A DNA stretch of 64,000 nucleotides from positions 1-64,000 of the forward strand of contig JAJDYE010000041.1 of NCBI GenBank assembly GCA_022822905.1, read 5' to 3'. Made by a program: the position numbers and the translations under genes. How positions within the stretch are numbered: position 1 is the stretch's first letter; each line of letters starts with the position of its first letter. Below the pieces are notes generated by a model. That model did not search any database. It was not told the origin of the DNA and worked only from the letters and a program-made list of their open reading frames with translations. Of this stretch, positions 17,404 through 25,675 are shown piece by piece. Source of the DNA: Acidimicrobiia bacterium. Its GTDB lineage: Bacteria; Actinomycetota; Acidimicrobiia; Acidimicrobiales; Bin134.

Positions 17404-18765
17404 ATGTCGTGGGACCAAGCCCCCTCAAGTGCTTTGTTGTCGTTCCGTGCTGGCAACATCCGCTCATATCGTGACGATGTTGAGATCTCCCTATTAGCAA
17501 CCCGCTTGGCCCAGCAGGGTGTGCCTCGCGCGCTGCATGTGCAAGGCCTCGCCGACCCCATCTCTGTTCTTCCCGCCGCAGGCGTGTTTGGGGCTAACGC
17601 TTCGGGCAAGTCAAGGTTGCTGCACGCCATGGCCGACATGCGAAACCTTGTGCTGGGATCGTTTCGCCATGGTGACTCAACCTCACGAATCCCCCGCCGG
17701 CCATTTCTTCTTGATGCTGCCAGCCGCGAAGCACCTTCGGAATTCCATGTTGATCTGATCCTCGACGGAATCCGCTGGCAGTACGGTTTTGAGGTAGACG
17801 ATTACAGAGTGCTTGGCGAATACGCTTACTTCTCGCCTCGTGGTCGCCGATCACTCGTGTTCGAGCGCGATCACGAAGACATCCGCTTCGGCCCCGCTTT
17901 TCGCACTTCTGGTCGGGCCTTGGAGCGCATCTCGCGTCACAACTCCCTGCTGCTTTCCGTAGCCGGCCTCACCGACGATGACATTCTCGGAGCGCTCTTT
18001 GTCTGGTTCGTCAAGAATATGCGCCTCGCCGAAATCTCCAGCCGAGGCATCCGAGCTGCCCTTACCGCCAACATGATCAACGACTCCCATCATCGTGGCC
18101 GCGTGCTAGGTCTTCTGCGAGCCGCCGAACTGGGAATCACCGATGCCGAGGTGACCAATCTCGACGTTGACCCCGCGGCCCAAGAGCACTTGAACCAAGC
18201 CATGCGGATCCTCCACGGCACAGATGGCGACCCTGACGAGGACACCGACTACCTCGTCGGAGATTTCGTCCGCCTTGTCCATCACGGTACCCAAGACGAC
18301 GTCCTCTTTGATCCCGATGATGAGTCCGCCGGAACTATGGTGTGGGTCGGCCTTGTCGGCCCGGTAATCGACACCTTGGACGAAGGAGCGCTGCTGCTCG
18401 CGGACGAGCTTGACGCAAGCCTTCACCCCCACCTTGTGCAGCGTCTTGTCGCTCTCTTCCAAGACTCCTACACCAACCCCAACAACGCCCAACTTGTTTT
18501 CAACGCACATGATGTCAGCGTTCTTGGCGACAGCGAGAACCGCTCTTTAGGACGCGATCAGATCTGGCTCACTGAGAAGGACCACGATGGCGCCACCCGC
18601 CTTTATCCACTATCAGACTTTCGACCACGACGTGACGAAGCTCTTGAGCGCCGCTACCTCCAAGGCCGCTTTGGCGGTGTCCCGATGCTGAACACCGCTG
18701 ACTTCCTCCGCGCAGTTCACCCCGACTTTGATTCCGACCCAGACCGGGAACTCGCCGACGCATGA
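17404..18765 (+). CDS. rloA: RloA-like AAA family ATPase (ABC/OLD-type)
   Basis: This 453-residue ATPase has an N-terminal SFRAGNIRSYRD strand and Walker A GVFGANASGKS (residues 60-70). It has a long middle insertion, then the ABC-type Walker B ALLLADELDASLHP (Asp334-Glu335) and an H-loop-like NAHDVSVL. This is the AAA_15/AAA_21 class found as restriction-linked ORF rloA beside type I systems and related to OLD and PARIS-type ATPases. The ATG of rloB overlaps its stop in ATGA, implying translational coupling. It probably senses invasion and licenses the partner. The role is inferred from family context. Confidence 0.8.
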   Translation: MSWDQAPSSALLSFRAGNIRSYRDDVEISLLATRLAQQGVPRALHVQGLADPISVLPAAGVFGANASGKSRLLHAMADMRNLVLGSFRHGDSTSRIPRRPFLLDAASREAPSEFHVDLILDGIRWQYGFEVDDYRVLGEYAYFSPRGRRSLVFERDHEDIRFGPAFRTSGRALERISRHNSLLLSVAGLTDDDILGALFVWFVKNMRLAEISSRGIRAALTANMINDSHHRGRVLGLLRAAELGITDAEVTNLDVDPAAQEHLNQAMRILHGTDGDPDEDTDYLVGDFVRLVHHGTQDDVLFDPDDESAGTMVWVGLVGPVIDTLDEGALLLADELDASLHPHLVQRLVALFQDSYTNPNNAQLVFNAHDVSVLGDSENRSLGRDQIWLTEKDHDGATRLYPLSDFRPRRDEALERRYLQGRFGGVPMLNTADFLRAVHPDFDSDPDRELADA

Positions 18766-19379
18766 AGCGACCGAAGCCAGGTCGGCCAAGGCGACCGCTC
18801 GGCCGTGAACAACCCCGCAGAGTTATCAAAGTCCACTGCGAGGGACGAGTCACCGAGCCTGCTTACCTGCTCAGCATGGCAAAGGCCCACCGAGTGGCAC
18901 ATGTACACATAGGCTCAGTCGGCAAGGATCCCCTTAGCCTGGTTACCGACGCTCGACAAGATGCGCAATTGTTGAAGCGACGCAAGAAACAGCCAGAAAT
19001 AGACGAGGTCTGGGTGATCTTCGACACCGATGAGCATCCAAACGTCCCTCGTGCCTGCACAGAAGCCCGTGATGCAGGAATAGGAGTTGCGGTATCCAAC
19101 CCATGCTTCGAACTCTGGCTCATCCTGCACTGCCGCGACCAGACCGCGGCGCTAGAACGCAGGGAAGCCCAGCACCATGCACGCGATCTCGGGCTCGTCG
19201 ACGGAAAGGACATCCACCCGGATGCTCACAACACTCTCGAAGCTGGCTACACCACTGCCAAGGCCAGAGCACTAGATCTCGACAATAGACACAAGACCGG
19301 CGGAAGCGGGCCCCGGGCCAATCCCAGCTCCAACGTTTGGAAACTGGCGGATCGCCTACGCCCGTCGCCGCCCCCGTAA
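18762..19379 (+). CDS. rloB: RloB-like protein (Toprim-type fold), partner of RloA
   Basis: This 205-residue protein shows the RloB pattern: VIKVHCEGRVTEPAYLL with Glu27, then EVWVIFDTDEHPNV with Asp88-x-Asp90, and SNPCFELWLILH. The Glu and DxD arrangement resembles a Toprim metal site, so a nuclease or RNase activity is plausible. RloA-RloB pairs are known as restriction-linked genes; their mechanism is less settled. It starts inside the rloA stop codon. Its own stop codon TAA forms part of a -10 box for the next gene. Confidence 0.85.
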   Translation: MKRPKPGRPRRPLGREQPRRVIKVHCEGRVTEPAYLLSMAKAHRVAHVHIGSVGKDPLSLVTDARQDAQLLKRRKKQPEIDEVWVIFDTDEHPNVPRACTEARDAGIGVAVSNPCFELWLILHCRDQTAALERREAQHHARDLGLVDGKDIHPDAHNTLEAGYTTAKARALDLDNRHKTGGSGPRANPSSNVWKLADRLRPSPPP

Positions 19380-19382
19380 CAT
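19377..19382 (+). promoter_or_regulatory. -10 box TAACAT overlapping the rloB stop codon
   Basis: TAACAT uses the TAA stop of rloB as its first three bases and ends six bases before the ATG at 19389. This marks the switch from the defence island to housekeeping genes with a leaderless start. Confidence 0.5.
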
Positions 19383-19388
19383 GGGCGG

Positions 19389-19676
19389 ATGGTGGATTCG
19401 GGATCGCCTGAGGAGCGCTCTGCCCTTCCTCCCAAAGGAGCTCGTTGGCTGGCCTTTGCCTCGATTCTGGTGGGAGGGCTGTGCGGGGGGCTGATCGGGT
19501 TCGCCTACATCGACCTCCAATGTGAGGGGAACTGCGGGCTGTGGACCGGGCTCGGCGCTTTGGTCGGCGCGCTGGTCGGAGCGGTGGGCTTGGCCGTGGT
19601 GGCCATTTTGACTTTGCGGGCTATGGAGGAGTGGCGGCTGTTCGGAGGCCGACGCCAAGACCGCGACCGGTACTAG
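19389..19676 (+). CDS. Small two-pass membrane protein, unknown
   Basis: This 95-residue protein has two hydrophobic segments (LAFASILVGGLCGGLIGFAYI and LVGALVGAVGLAVVAILTL) separated by a short loop with two Cys (DLQCEGNCG) that could form a disulfide outside the membrane. The tail EEWRLFGGRRQDRDRY is charged. The start is supported by the TAACAT box. Its stop abuts the stop of the convergent threonine aldolase gene with no gap. Function unknown. Confidence 0.6.
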   Translation: MVDSGSPEERSALPPKGARWLAFASILVGGLCGGLIGFAYIDLQCEGNCGLWTGLGALVGALVGAVGLAVVAILTLRAMEEWRLFGGRRQDRDRY

Positions 19677-20714
19677 CTAGTCCGGAGCAGAAGAAAGAGC
19701 AGCAACTGCCCGGTCGATGTCGGTGTCGTCCACGTCCAGATGGGTGACGAAGCGCACGATGCCCGGCGCCAACAACCCGGCTCGGATTCCGGCCTGATGG
19801 AGATGGTCCAGCAGGGCAAGCGCGTCGGGATGGCGAAACGCCACCACGTTGGTGTGGGGGCGCCCGCGGGCAGCCTCGGCCTCGCCCAGGCGAGTGCCGG
19901 GCCACCGCTCGGCAACCACGTCGCCCAACCGCCGAGCCCGGGCGTGGTCCTCGGCCAGCCGATCGACGTGGTGTTCAAGGGCGAATAGCCCGCCGGCGGC
20001 GATGACCCCGGCCTGCCGCATGGCCCCGCCCAGCCGCCGCCGGTGCAGACGGGCTTCGGTGACCAGATCGGCGGGCCCGGCTAGCAGCGAGCCCACCGGC
20101 GCCCCCAACCCCTTGGACACGCAAGACATGACTGTGCTCGCCACTTTGGCCAGTTCCGCAGCTGGAATTCCCAACGCGACCGCGGCGTTGAACAGGCGGG
20201 CGCCGTCCAGATGCACCGGCGGCCCCAGTGCGGCAACCGCGGCCATCTCCCCAGCCCCCACGGCCAGACCACCAGAGGCCAGATGGGTGTTCTCGAGGCA
20301 GATCAGCGATACCGGAGGCCAAAAGCCGCCGTTTCCAGCCGCCACTGCCTCGGCCACCGCCTCGGCATCCAGCACTCCGCCGTCATCGTCCACAGCATAG
20401 GTCTGAAAGGCGTTGTTCATCCCGGCTGCACCGCTCTCGTAGGACATCAAGTGCTGCCGCCGGCCCGCCACCACGTTGCTTCCCGCCGCACCGTGCAGCC
20501 GAAGGGCGATCTGGTTGCCCATCGTGCCCGACGGCACGTACACCGCGGCTGGCTTGCCCGCCAGTTCGGCAAATCGCTGCTCCAAGCGGTTGACCGTGGG
20601 ATCCTCCCCATAGCGGTCGTCACCCACCGGCGCGGCAGCCATCGCCTTTCGCATAGGCACGGTCGGCTGCGTCAGGGTGTCCGACCGCAGGTCCACTACG
20701 CCACGGGATGCCAC
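19677..20714 (-). CDS. ltaE: Low-specificity L-threonine aldolase
   Basis: This 345-residue PLP enzyme cleaves L-threonine or allo-threonine to glycine and acetaldehyde. It opens with the family signature VDLRSDTLTQPT and has YGEDPTVNRLE, LENTHLASGG, HLDGARLFNAA, and the PLP-lysine motif SKGLGAPVGS. GTG at 20714 gives a natural length; another GTG at 20696 is possible, and the in-frame extension upstream has low complexity. It is divergent from the inositol monophosphatase gene with only 23 bases between the two start codons. Confidence 0.92.
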   Translation of the reverse strand: MASRGVVDLRSDTLTQPTVPMRKAMAAAPVGDDRYGEDPTVNRLEQRFAELAGKPAAVYVPSGTMGNQIALRLHGAAGSNVVAGRRQHLMSYESGAAGMNNAFQTYAVDDDGGVLDAEAVAEAVAAGNGGFWPPVSLICLENTHLASGGLAVGAGEMAAVAALGPPVHLDGARLFNAAVALGIPAAELAKVASTVMSCVSKGLGAPVGSLLAGPADLVTEARLHRRRLGGAMRQAGVIAAGGLFALEHHVDRLAEDHARARRLGDVVAERWPGTRLGEAEAARGRPHTNVVAFRHPDALALLDHLHQAGIRAGLLAPGIVRFVTHLDVDDTDIDRAVAALSSAPD

Positions 20715-20725
20715 GCCGCCCAGCG

Positions 20726-20731
20726 TAGAGT
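20726..20731 (+). promoter_or_regulatory. -10 box TAGAGT for a leaderless transcript
   Basis: TAGAGT ends six bases before the GTG at 20738, inside the 23-base gap to the divergent threonine aldolase gene. No leader or ribosome site can fit, so leaderless initiation is the simplest reading. Confidence 0.55.
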
Positions 20732-20737
20732 TCAGCT

Positions 20738-21562
20738 GTGCAAGAACCCGAACCCACTTCAGCGCCGACCATCCCCGCATGGGACCACCTGGAGAAGCTG
20801 GCGGTGGAGGCCGCGGATGTAGCAGCTTCGCTGCTGCGGGCACAGAGCGATGGGCAGCTCCAGATATCGGCCAAGTCGTCGCGTACCGATCTGGTCACCG
20901 ACTTGGACGTGGCCTGCGAGGCCGCCATCGTGGAGTTCCTCACCTCCCACCGGCCCGATGACGCCATACTGGGCGAAGAAGGCACGGGTCGCGACGGCAC
21001 CAGCGGAGTGCGCTGGATCATCGACCCCATCGACGGCACGGTGAACTTCGTCTACGGCCACGTCGGCTTCGGCGTGTCAGTGGCCGCTGAAGCCGCGGGC
21101 CAAGTTGTGGCCGGCGCCGTGGTCGACCCCGTTCTCGACGAGACGTTTAGCGCCCATCGAAACGGCGGGGCCCGGCTCAACGGAGACCCCATCACTGTCC
21201 GCCCCGATAGCGACCCAACCATGGCCTTGGTGGCCACCGGATTCTCCTACCAGCATGAACGGCGCCGGCGCCAGGCCGAGGTGCTCGGCGAGCTGCTTCC
21301 CCAAATCGGCGACATTCGGCGGGTGGGAGGGGCTGCCGTCGACCTCTGCACGGTGGCCTGCGGACGGGTGGATGCTTTCTTCGAGGTGGGGCTCAATCCC
21401 TGGGACTACGCGGCCGGCGCCCTCATTGCCGAGGAAGCCGGTGCCGTTGTCCAAGACCTGAACGGCGGACCTCCCAGCCGCCAATTCGTGTTTGCCGCCG
21501 CCCCGTCGGTGGCCGACGCCGTCTTGACGCTGCTGCAAAGCGCCCAGGCCGACCGAATATAG
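20738..21562 (+). CDS. Inositol monophosphatase family protein
   Basis: This 274-residue protein has all metal-binding motifs of the family: LGEEGT (Glu of site 1), IIDPIDGTVNFVYG (the DPxDGT motif), and the C-terminal NPWDYAAGALIAEEAG (the WDxAAG motif). Members hydrolyse inositol-1-phosphate or related sugar or histidinol phosphates; the exact substrate is open. In actinomycetes the inositol product would feed phosphatidylinositol and mycothiol synthesis. The last bases, including the stop codon, are repeated 35 bp downstream. Confidence 0.9.
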   Translation: MQEPEPTSAPTIPAWDHLEKLAVEAADVAASLLRAQSDGQLQISAKSSRTDLVTDLDVACEAAIVEFLTSHRPDDAILGEEGTGRDGTSGVRWIIDPIDGTVNFVYGHVGFGVSVAAEAAGQVVAGAVVDPVLDETFSAHRNGGARLNGDPITVRPDSDPTMALVATGFSYQHERRRRQAEVLGELLPQIGDIRRVGGAAVDLCTVACGRVDAFFEVGLNPWDYAAGALIAEEAGAVVQDLNGGPPSRQFVFAAAPSVADAVLTLLQSAQADRI

Positions 21563-21603
21563 GCCCCTCCCCACTGGCCAAAATGGGCCGAATATAGGCC
21601 CCT
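21553..21603 (+). repeat. Direct repeat of 16 bp spanning a gene end, period 35
   Basis: CCGAATATAGGCCCCT occurs at 21553-21568 and 21588-21603. The first copy contains the stop codon of the inositol monophosphatase gene and the second lies before the response-regulator gene. Between them GGCC-AAAAT-GGCC can form a small hairpin. Confidence 0.8.
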
Positions 21604-21641
21604 GCTACCCATCGCGGCTCAATATCAGGCACCATTTCAGG

Positions 21642-22322
21642 GTGGGAACCCGCATCCTGGCCATTGAGGACGACGAAAGGATCCGCACCGCGGTCCGCCT
21701 TGCCCTCGAAGACGAGGGCTGGGACGTCTCGGAGGCAGCCAACGGCCAAGAGGCCTTCGATGCCTTCTCGGACACTCCTGCCGATGTGGTGCTCATCGAC
21801 ATCATGCTTCCCGATGTCGACGGATTCGAGGTGTGCCGCACCATCCGCCGAACCAGCGACGTGCCCATCATCATGGTCACCGCCCGAGCCGACACCCACG
21901 ACGTGGTGGCCGGCCTGGAGGCAGGAGCAGACGACTATCTGACCAAGCCGTTCGCCCCCAAAGAGCTCTCGGCCCGCATTCGCGCCCTGTTGCGCCGCGT
22001 GCGCACCACCGACTCCACCATGACCGAAATGCGCTTCGGGCAACTGGAGATCATGCCTGAGCAAGGAGCGGTCACCATCAACGGCGAAGAGGCCCACCTC
22101 ACCAAGACGGAGTTCCGCCTTCTCGTTGAGCTGGCCACCAACTCCGGCAAGGTGCTCAGCCGAGAAGTGCTTCTGGAGCGGGTGTGGGATCTCGGGTATT
22201 TCGGGGATGGCCGCTTGGTGGACGTCCACATTCGGCGCTTGCGCACCAAAATCGAGTCGGACCCGGCCAATCCCCGCTACGTGGTGACCGTCCGCGGCCT
22301 GGGATACAAGCTCCAAGCCTGA
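21642..22322 (+). CDS. mtrA: OmpR/PhoB-family response regulator (MtrA-like)
   Basis: This 226-residue protein has a receiver domain (acidic pocket EDDER, phospho-acceptor Asp53 in LIDIMLPDVDG, the Lys switch in LTKPFAPKEL) and a winged-helix output domain (LTKTEFRLLVELATN through VDVHIRRLRTKIE, ending RGLGYKLQA). A histidine kinase and a GerMN lipoprotein follow directly, the order of actinobacterial mtrA-mtrB-lpqB, which controls the cell wall and division. Assignment to MtrA rests on this order. The GTG start has weak upstream signals; the 16-bp repeat before it may be a regulatory site. Confidence 0.85.
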   Translation: MGTRILAIEDDERIRTAVRLALEDEGWDVSEAANGQEAFDAFSDTPADVVLIDIMLPDVDGFEVCRTIRRTSDVPIIMVTARADTHDVVAGLEAGADDYLTKPFAPKELSARIRALLRRVRTTDSTMTEMRFGQLEIMPEQGAVTINGEEAHLTKTEFRLLVELATNSGKVLSREVLLERVWDLGYFGDGRLVDVHIRRLRTKIESDPANPRYVVTVRGLGYKLQA

Positions 22323-22330
22323 GAGCGCCA

Positions 22331-23776
22331 GTGGAGACCACCGGACAGCGTTCTCGCTTCTGGCGCCGAGCGGGCTCCCGGGCCCGTCGGCTGAGGCTCC
22401 GCACCAGGATCATCCTGTCCTTCGTGCTCACCACCCTGCTGTTGTCGGCGCTGCTGAGCGTGACGGTGTTCGCGCTGACCCGTCAGAACCTGCTCAACGG
22501 AAGGGAGAACGACGCCTTGGCCACAGTGGGGTTCAACGCCTCGGTGGTCAACCGCCGTCTCAGCCCCGACATCGAGTCGGAAGCCCTCCAGAACCTGGTC
22601 AGCACGCTGGCCACTCCCGAGGGCTCCCGTCCGGTTCTGCGGGTGGGGGGTGACTGGTTCCAGCCGTCCTTCGAATTCGAACAAGGCGACATCGACGAGC
22701 GCCTTCGCCGCACTGTGGAGAGCGGTAAGCCGGCTCGGATGCGCTACCGGGTGAGGGACAAGCCCTTCTTGGTGATTGGCATCCCCATTCCCGGCCACAA
22801 CGCCTCGTACTACGAGGCCACACCGCTGGATGAGATCGAAGACACACTGGGCTCGCTCGGGCTCATTCTGGCCAGCGGCGGAGGCGGTGTCACTCTGGCC
22901 TCAGCGGCGGTCGGCTTTTGGGCCAGCCGTCGACTGCTGCGCCCGCTGGTGGACATCGGCAAGGCCGCCCAGTCCATCGCCCGCGGCGACCTCAGCACCC
23001 GACTGGAACCCGGGGCCGCCCGAGAGCTGGTCACGCTCACCGACTCGTTCAACGACATGGTGGGAGCACTTCAGCACCGGATTGCCCAAGACGAGCGGTT
23101 CGCGTCAGAAGTGAGCCACGAACTGCGATCGCCCCTCATGACCCTCTCCGCTTCAGTGGAGGTGATGAACACTCGCCGGGCTGAGTTGCCCGAGCGGGCC
23201 CGTACCGCGCTGGACCTGCTGACCGAGGACGTGAACCGCTTCGAGCATCTGGTGGAGGACCTGCTGGAGATCTCCCGCTTCGACGTCGGCACCGCTGAAC
23301 TGGATCTGGATGTGTTCAACTTGCTCGAGTTTGTGGAGAACGCGGTTTCGGCCACCAGCCCTGTCGCCATCCCCATTTCCTGCGAACCGGCGGTGGCCCG
23401 GGTGCGGGTACGGGCCGACAAACGCCGGTTGGTGCAGGTCATCGACAACCTGTTGAGCAACGCTCAGAAGTACGCGGGAGGAGCGACCGGGATCTTCCTC
23501 TACCACAATCCAGTTGGGACCGGGCCAAAGGGGATCGAAATCGCGGTGGAAGACGCCGGCCCCGGTGTGGCCGCGGACGAGAGAGAGCATGTATTCGACC
23601 GATTCTCACGAGGCCGACGAGCAGTTGAGCGGGGCACCACCACCGGGGTCGGGCTGGGACTGGCCCTGGTGGCCGAGCACGTTGGCCTGCACCAGGGCCG
23701 CGTCTGGTGCGAAGACCGACCCGACCGACTTCCCGGAATCAGATTCGTTGTCCACCTCCCCATAGCAGTGTCATGA
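22331..23776 (+). CDS. mtrB: Sensor histidine kinase (MtrB-like)
   Basis: This 481-residue kinase starts at GTG 22331, eight bases after the regulator's stop. Transmembrane helix 1 (IILSFVLTTLLLSALLSVTVFAL), an extracytoplasmic sensor domain and transmembrane helix 2 (LGLILASGGGGVTLASAAVGF) come first. A HAMP linker (SRRLLRPLVDIGKAAQSIARGD), a HisKA domain with His263 (ASEVSHELRSPL) and a HATPase domain (NLLSNAQKYA, DAGPGVAADE, GVGLGLALV) follow. It should phosphorylate the adjacent regulator. Its last 26 bases are the first copy of a 33-bp tandem repeat that continues into the next gene. Confidence 0.9.
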   Translation: METTGQRSRFWRRAGSRARRLRLRTRIILSFVLTTLLLSALLSVTVFALTRQNLLNGRENDALATVGFNASVVNRRLSPDIESEALQNLVSTLATPEGSRPVLRVGGDWFQPSFEFEQGDIDERLRRTVESGKPARMRYRVRDKPFLVIGIPIPGHNASYYEATPLDEIEDTLGSLGLILASGGGGVTLASAAVGFWASRRLLRPLVDIGKAAQSIARGDLSTRLEPGAARELVTLTDSFNDMVGALQHRIAQDERFASEVSHELRSPLMTLSASVEVMNTRRAELPERARTALDLLTEDVNRFEHLVEDLLEISRFDVGTAELDLDVFNLLEFVENAVSATSPVAIPISCEPAVARVRVRADKRRLVQVIDNLLSNAQKYAGGATGIFLYHNPVGTGPKGIEIAVEDAGPGVAADEREHVFDRFSRGRRAVERGTTTGVGLGLALVAEHVGLHQGRVWCEDRPDRLPGIRFVVHLPIAVS

Positions 23777-23846
23777 CCCATTCACCACCTCCCCATCGCG
23801 GTGTCATGACCCCTTCACCGCCTCCCCGCCGCGGTGTCGTGACCCA
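23748..23846 (+). repeat. Three tandem copies of a 33-bp repeat across a gene junction
   Basis: Units lie at 23748-23780, 23781-23813 and 23814-23846 and share the core CACCTCCCCATCGCGGTGTC with a few mismatches. Each unit contains one possible start codon for the lipoprotein gene (ATG 23773, ATG 23806, GTG 23839), all in one frame. The first unit also carries the stop of the kinase gene. Confidence 0.9.
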
Positions 23847-24606
23847 CCCGACTGCGCTTCGATGTCTGGCGGCGATCCTGGCCGCCGCCCTGTTGTTGGC
23901 CGCGGGCTGCTCAGTGCCTGAAGACGGCCGTCCCCGGACAGTGGACTATTCCCGGCTGCCCGACGATTTGGTGGCGCCCACTGCATCGCCGGAGCCGACG
24001 CCGTTGATCACCCAAGAGGTGCTCATCTACCTGATCGATGAGAACAACCTGCTCTCCCCTGTGGCCCGCGACGTGGCCAGTCCAGCTCCGCCAACCACCG
24101 TCTTGGAAGCCCTGTTCTCGGCCCCCAACGAAGCCGAATCTGAGCAGGCACTGTCCACTGCCCTGCCCGCCGATGTCGAAGTGGTCTCGATCGACGTCAA
24201 CCCAGCCGGTGACCTGGTGACCGTGGCGCTGGAGTCCGAGGTGTTCGAGGAGCGCTTGGAGGGTGAGAACCGCCAGCTCGCGGTGGCCCAGCTCGTGTTC
24301 ACCGCAACGGAGAATACGGGGGCCACCCGCTTCTCACTGCTGCTGAACGACAACCCCGTGCCGCTGCCCACCGACAGCGGGGAAAGCGACGTCCCCGTGA
24401 TCCGTGATGACTTCCACTCGGTTGACCCCGACTACCAACCCGAGGTCACCCCCACTCCCGTGCCCACAGTGAGCGCAACGCCAACCCCCACTGAGATCCC
24501 AGAACCGACCCCGCCCCCGGAGACGCCGACGCCGACCGTCCCACCCAGCCCAACTCCCGACCCCGAACCGACTCTGCCGCCCGACTTCACGCTCGATCTC
24601 TCTTGA
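23773..24606 (+). CDS. GerMN-domain lipoprotein (LpqB-like partner of the two-component system)
   Basis: The product is 277 residues from the ATG at 23773, which overlaps the kinase stop in ATGA. Starts at 23806 and at GTG 23839 are equally possible because of the tandem repeat. GTG 23839 gives a compact signal peptide (ALRCLAAILAAALLLAAGC) ending at the lipobox Cys. A GerMN domain spans QEVLIYLIDENNLL to FSLLLNDNPVPLP. The last 55 residues are a Pro/Thr-rich tail (TPTPTEIPEPTPPPETPTP), probably wall-spanning. LpqB of other actinomycetes has GerMN plus a beta-propeller; the propeller is absent here. Confidence 0.85.
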   Translation: MTHSPPPHRGVMTPSPPPRRGVVTHPTALRCLAAILAAALLLAAGCSVPEDGRPRTVDYSRLPDDLVAPTASPEPTPLITQEVLIYLIDENNLLSPVARDVASPAPPTTVLEALFSAPNEAESEQALSTALPADVEVVSIDVNPAGDLVTVALESEVFEERLEGENRQLAVAQLVFTATENTGATRFSLLLNDNPVPLPTDSGESDVPVIRDDFHSVDPDYQPEVTPTPVPTVSATPTPTEIPEPTPPPETPTPTVPPSPTPDPEPTLPPDFTLDLS

Positions 24607-24608
24607 AA

Positions 24609-24623
24609 CCGCGATCGCCGCGG
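24609..24623. terminator. Possible weak hairpin between convergent genes
   Basis: CCGCG-ATCGC-CGCGG forms a perfect 5-bp stem between the ends of the lipoprotein and phosphofructokinase genes. No T-run follows on either strand, so termination here is uncertain. Confidence 0.25.
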
Positions 24624-24633
24624 CGGCTTCCCA

Positions 24634-25665
24634 TCAGGCGAAGAAAGCCCGGGCCACGTCGTATAGAGCAGGGCTGACCGGCTTCAGCTCGGCCACCGCG
24701 TCGGCCAACCGCACGCGGACCATCTCCCCGCCCTGAAAGGCCACCATCGACCCCCAATCGCCGTCATGGACGGCGTCGATCGCCGCGATGCCGTACCACG
24801 AGCACAGCACCCGGTCGAGGGCACTCGGGGTTCCGCCCCGCTGGATGTGGCCCAATACCGTCACCCGGGTGTCAAAGCCGGTACGGGCTTCGATCTCGGT
24901 TGCCACCACTTGGCCTATGCCCCCCAGCCGGACGTGGCCGTACTGATCGACATCGGGCTCGGGCAGTTCCAGCGTGCCCTCTCTGGGCTGGGCTCCCTCG
25001 GCCACCACCACAATGGACGCCCACCGGCCTCTCTCATGGCGCCTGACAATGGTCTCGGCCACCGCGTTGATGTCAAAGGGTTCTTCAGGGACCAGGGTGA
25101 GCGTGGCCCCGCCGGCAATGCCCGCCCAAGTGGCGATGTGCCCGACATGGCGACCCATCACCTCCACCACCATCACCCGGTCGTGCGACTCAGCGGTGGT
25201 ATGCAGCCGGTCGATTGCCGCGGTGGCCACTTCCACTGCGGTGTCGAAACCGAAGGTGAGCTCGGTAAGGCCGATGTCGTTGTCGATTGTCTTGGGCACG
25301 CCCACCACGTTTGCCGCGCCGGCTTCGCCCACCCCGACCCCCGCCGACAGGGTGCCCTCCCCTCCGATGACGATCAAGGCCTCGGTACCGGTGTTCTCCA
25401 TGGTCGAGCGCACCCGCTCCATTCCATCCTCGTACATGCGGGGAGAGAACCGGGAGGTCCCCAAAACGGTGCCTCCCCGGGGCAGGGTGCCCCGCATGCG
25501 CTCCACGTCGAGCTCGATGAACTCCGCTTCCAACACGCCCCGCCAGCCGTCCAGGAAGCCGACCACGGTGTCGCCGTAGTGGCGCTCGGCTTTGCGCACG
25601 ATCGCCCTGATCACGGCGTTCAATCCTGGGCAGTCGCCGCCCCCGGTCAACACGCCGACTCTCAT
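24634..25665 (-). CDS. pfkA: 6-phosphofructokinase, ATP type of the actinobacterial group
   Basis: This 343-residue enzyme phosphorylates fructose 6-phosphate in glycolysis. Motifs are the N-terminal GVLTGGGDCPGLNAVIRA, the phosphodonor loop GGEGTL, the catalytic PKTIDNDI, MGRHVGHIA and LGHIQRGGTPSALDR. The Gly in GGEGT marks ATP use (pyrophosphate enzymes have Asp there). The Lys in PKTIDND is shared with pyrophosphate enzymes; this Gly/Lys pairing is the one known from the Streptomyces ATP enzyme. The gene lies downstream of the alaC-like gene on the same strand, 46 bases away. Confidence 0.92.
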   Translation of the reverse strand: MRVGVLTGGGDCPGLNAVIRAIVRKAERHYGDTVVGFLDGWRGVLEAEFIELDVERMRGTLPRGGTVLGTSRFSPRMYEDGMERVRSTMENTGTEALIVIGGEGTLSAGVGVGEAGAANVVGVPKTIDNDIGLTELTFGFDTAVEVATAAIDRLHTTAESHDRVMVVEVMGRHVGHIATWAGIAGGATLTLVPEEPFDINAVAETIVRRHERGRWASIVVVAEGAQPREGTLELPEPDVDQYGHVRLGGIGQVVATEIEARTGFDTRVTVLGHIQRGGTPSALDRVLCSWYGIAAIDAVHDGDWGSMVAFQGGEMVRVRLADAVAELKPVSPALYDVARAFFA

Positions 25666-25675
25666 GGATGATTAG

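Noticed and set aside
24766..25671. Open frame of 301 codons on the plus strand opposite phosphofructokinase
   Set aside because: Antisense to a gene with complete catalytic motifs; no ribosome site and no domain.
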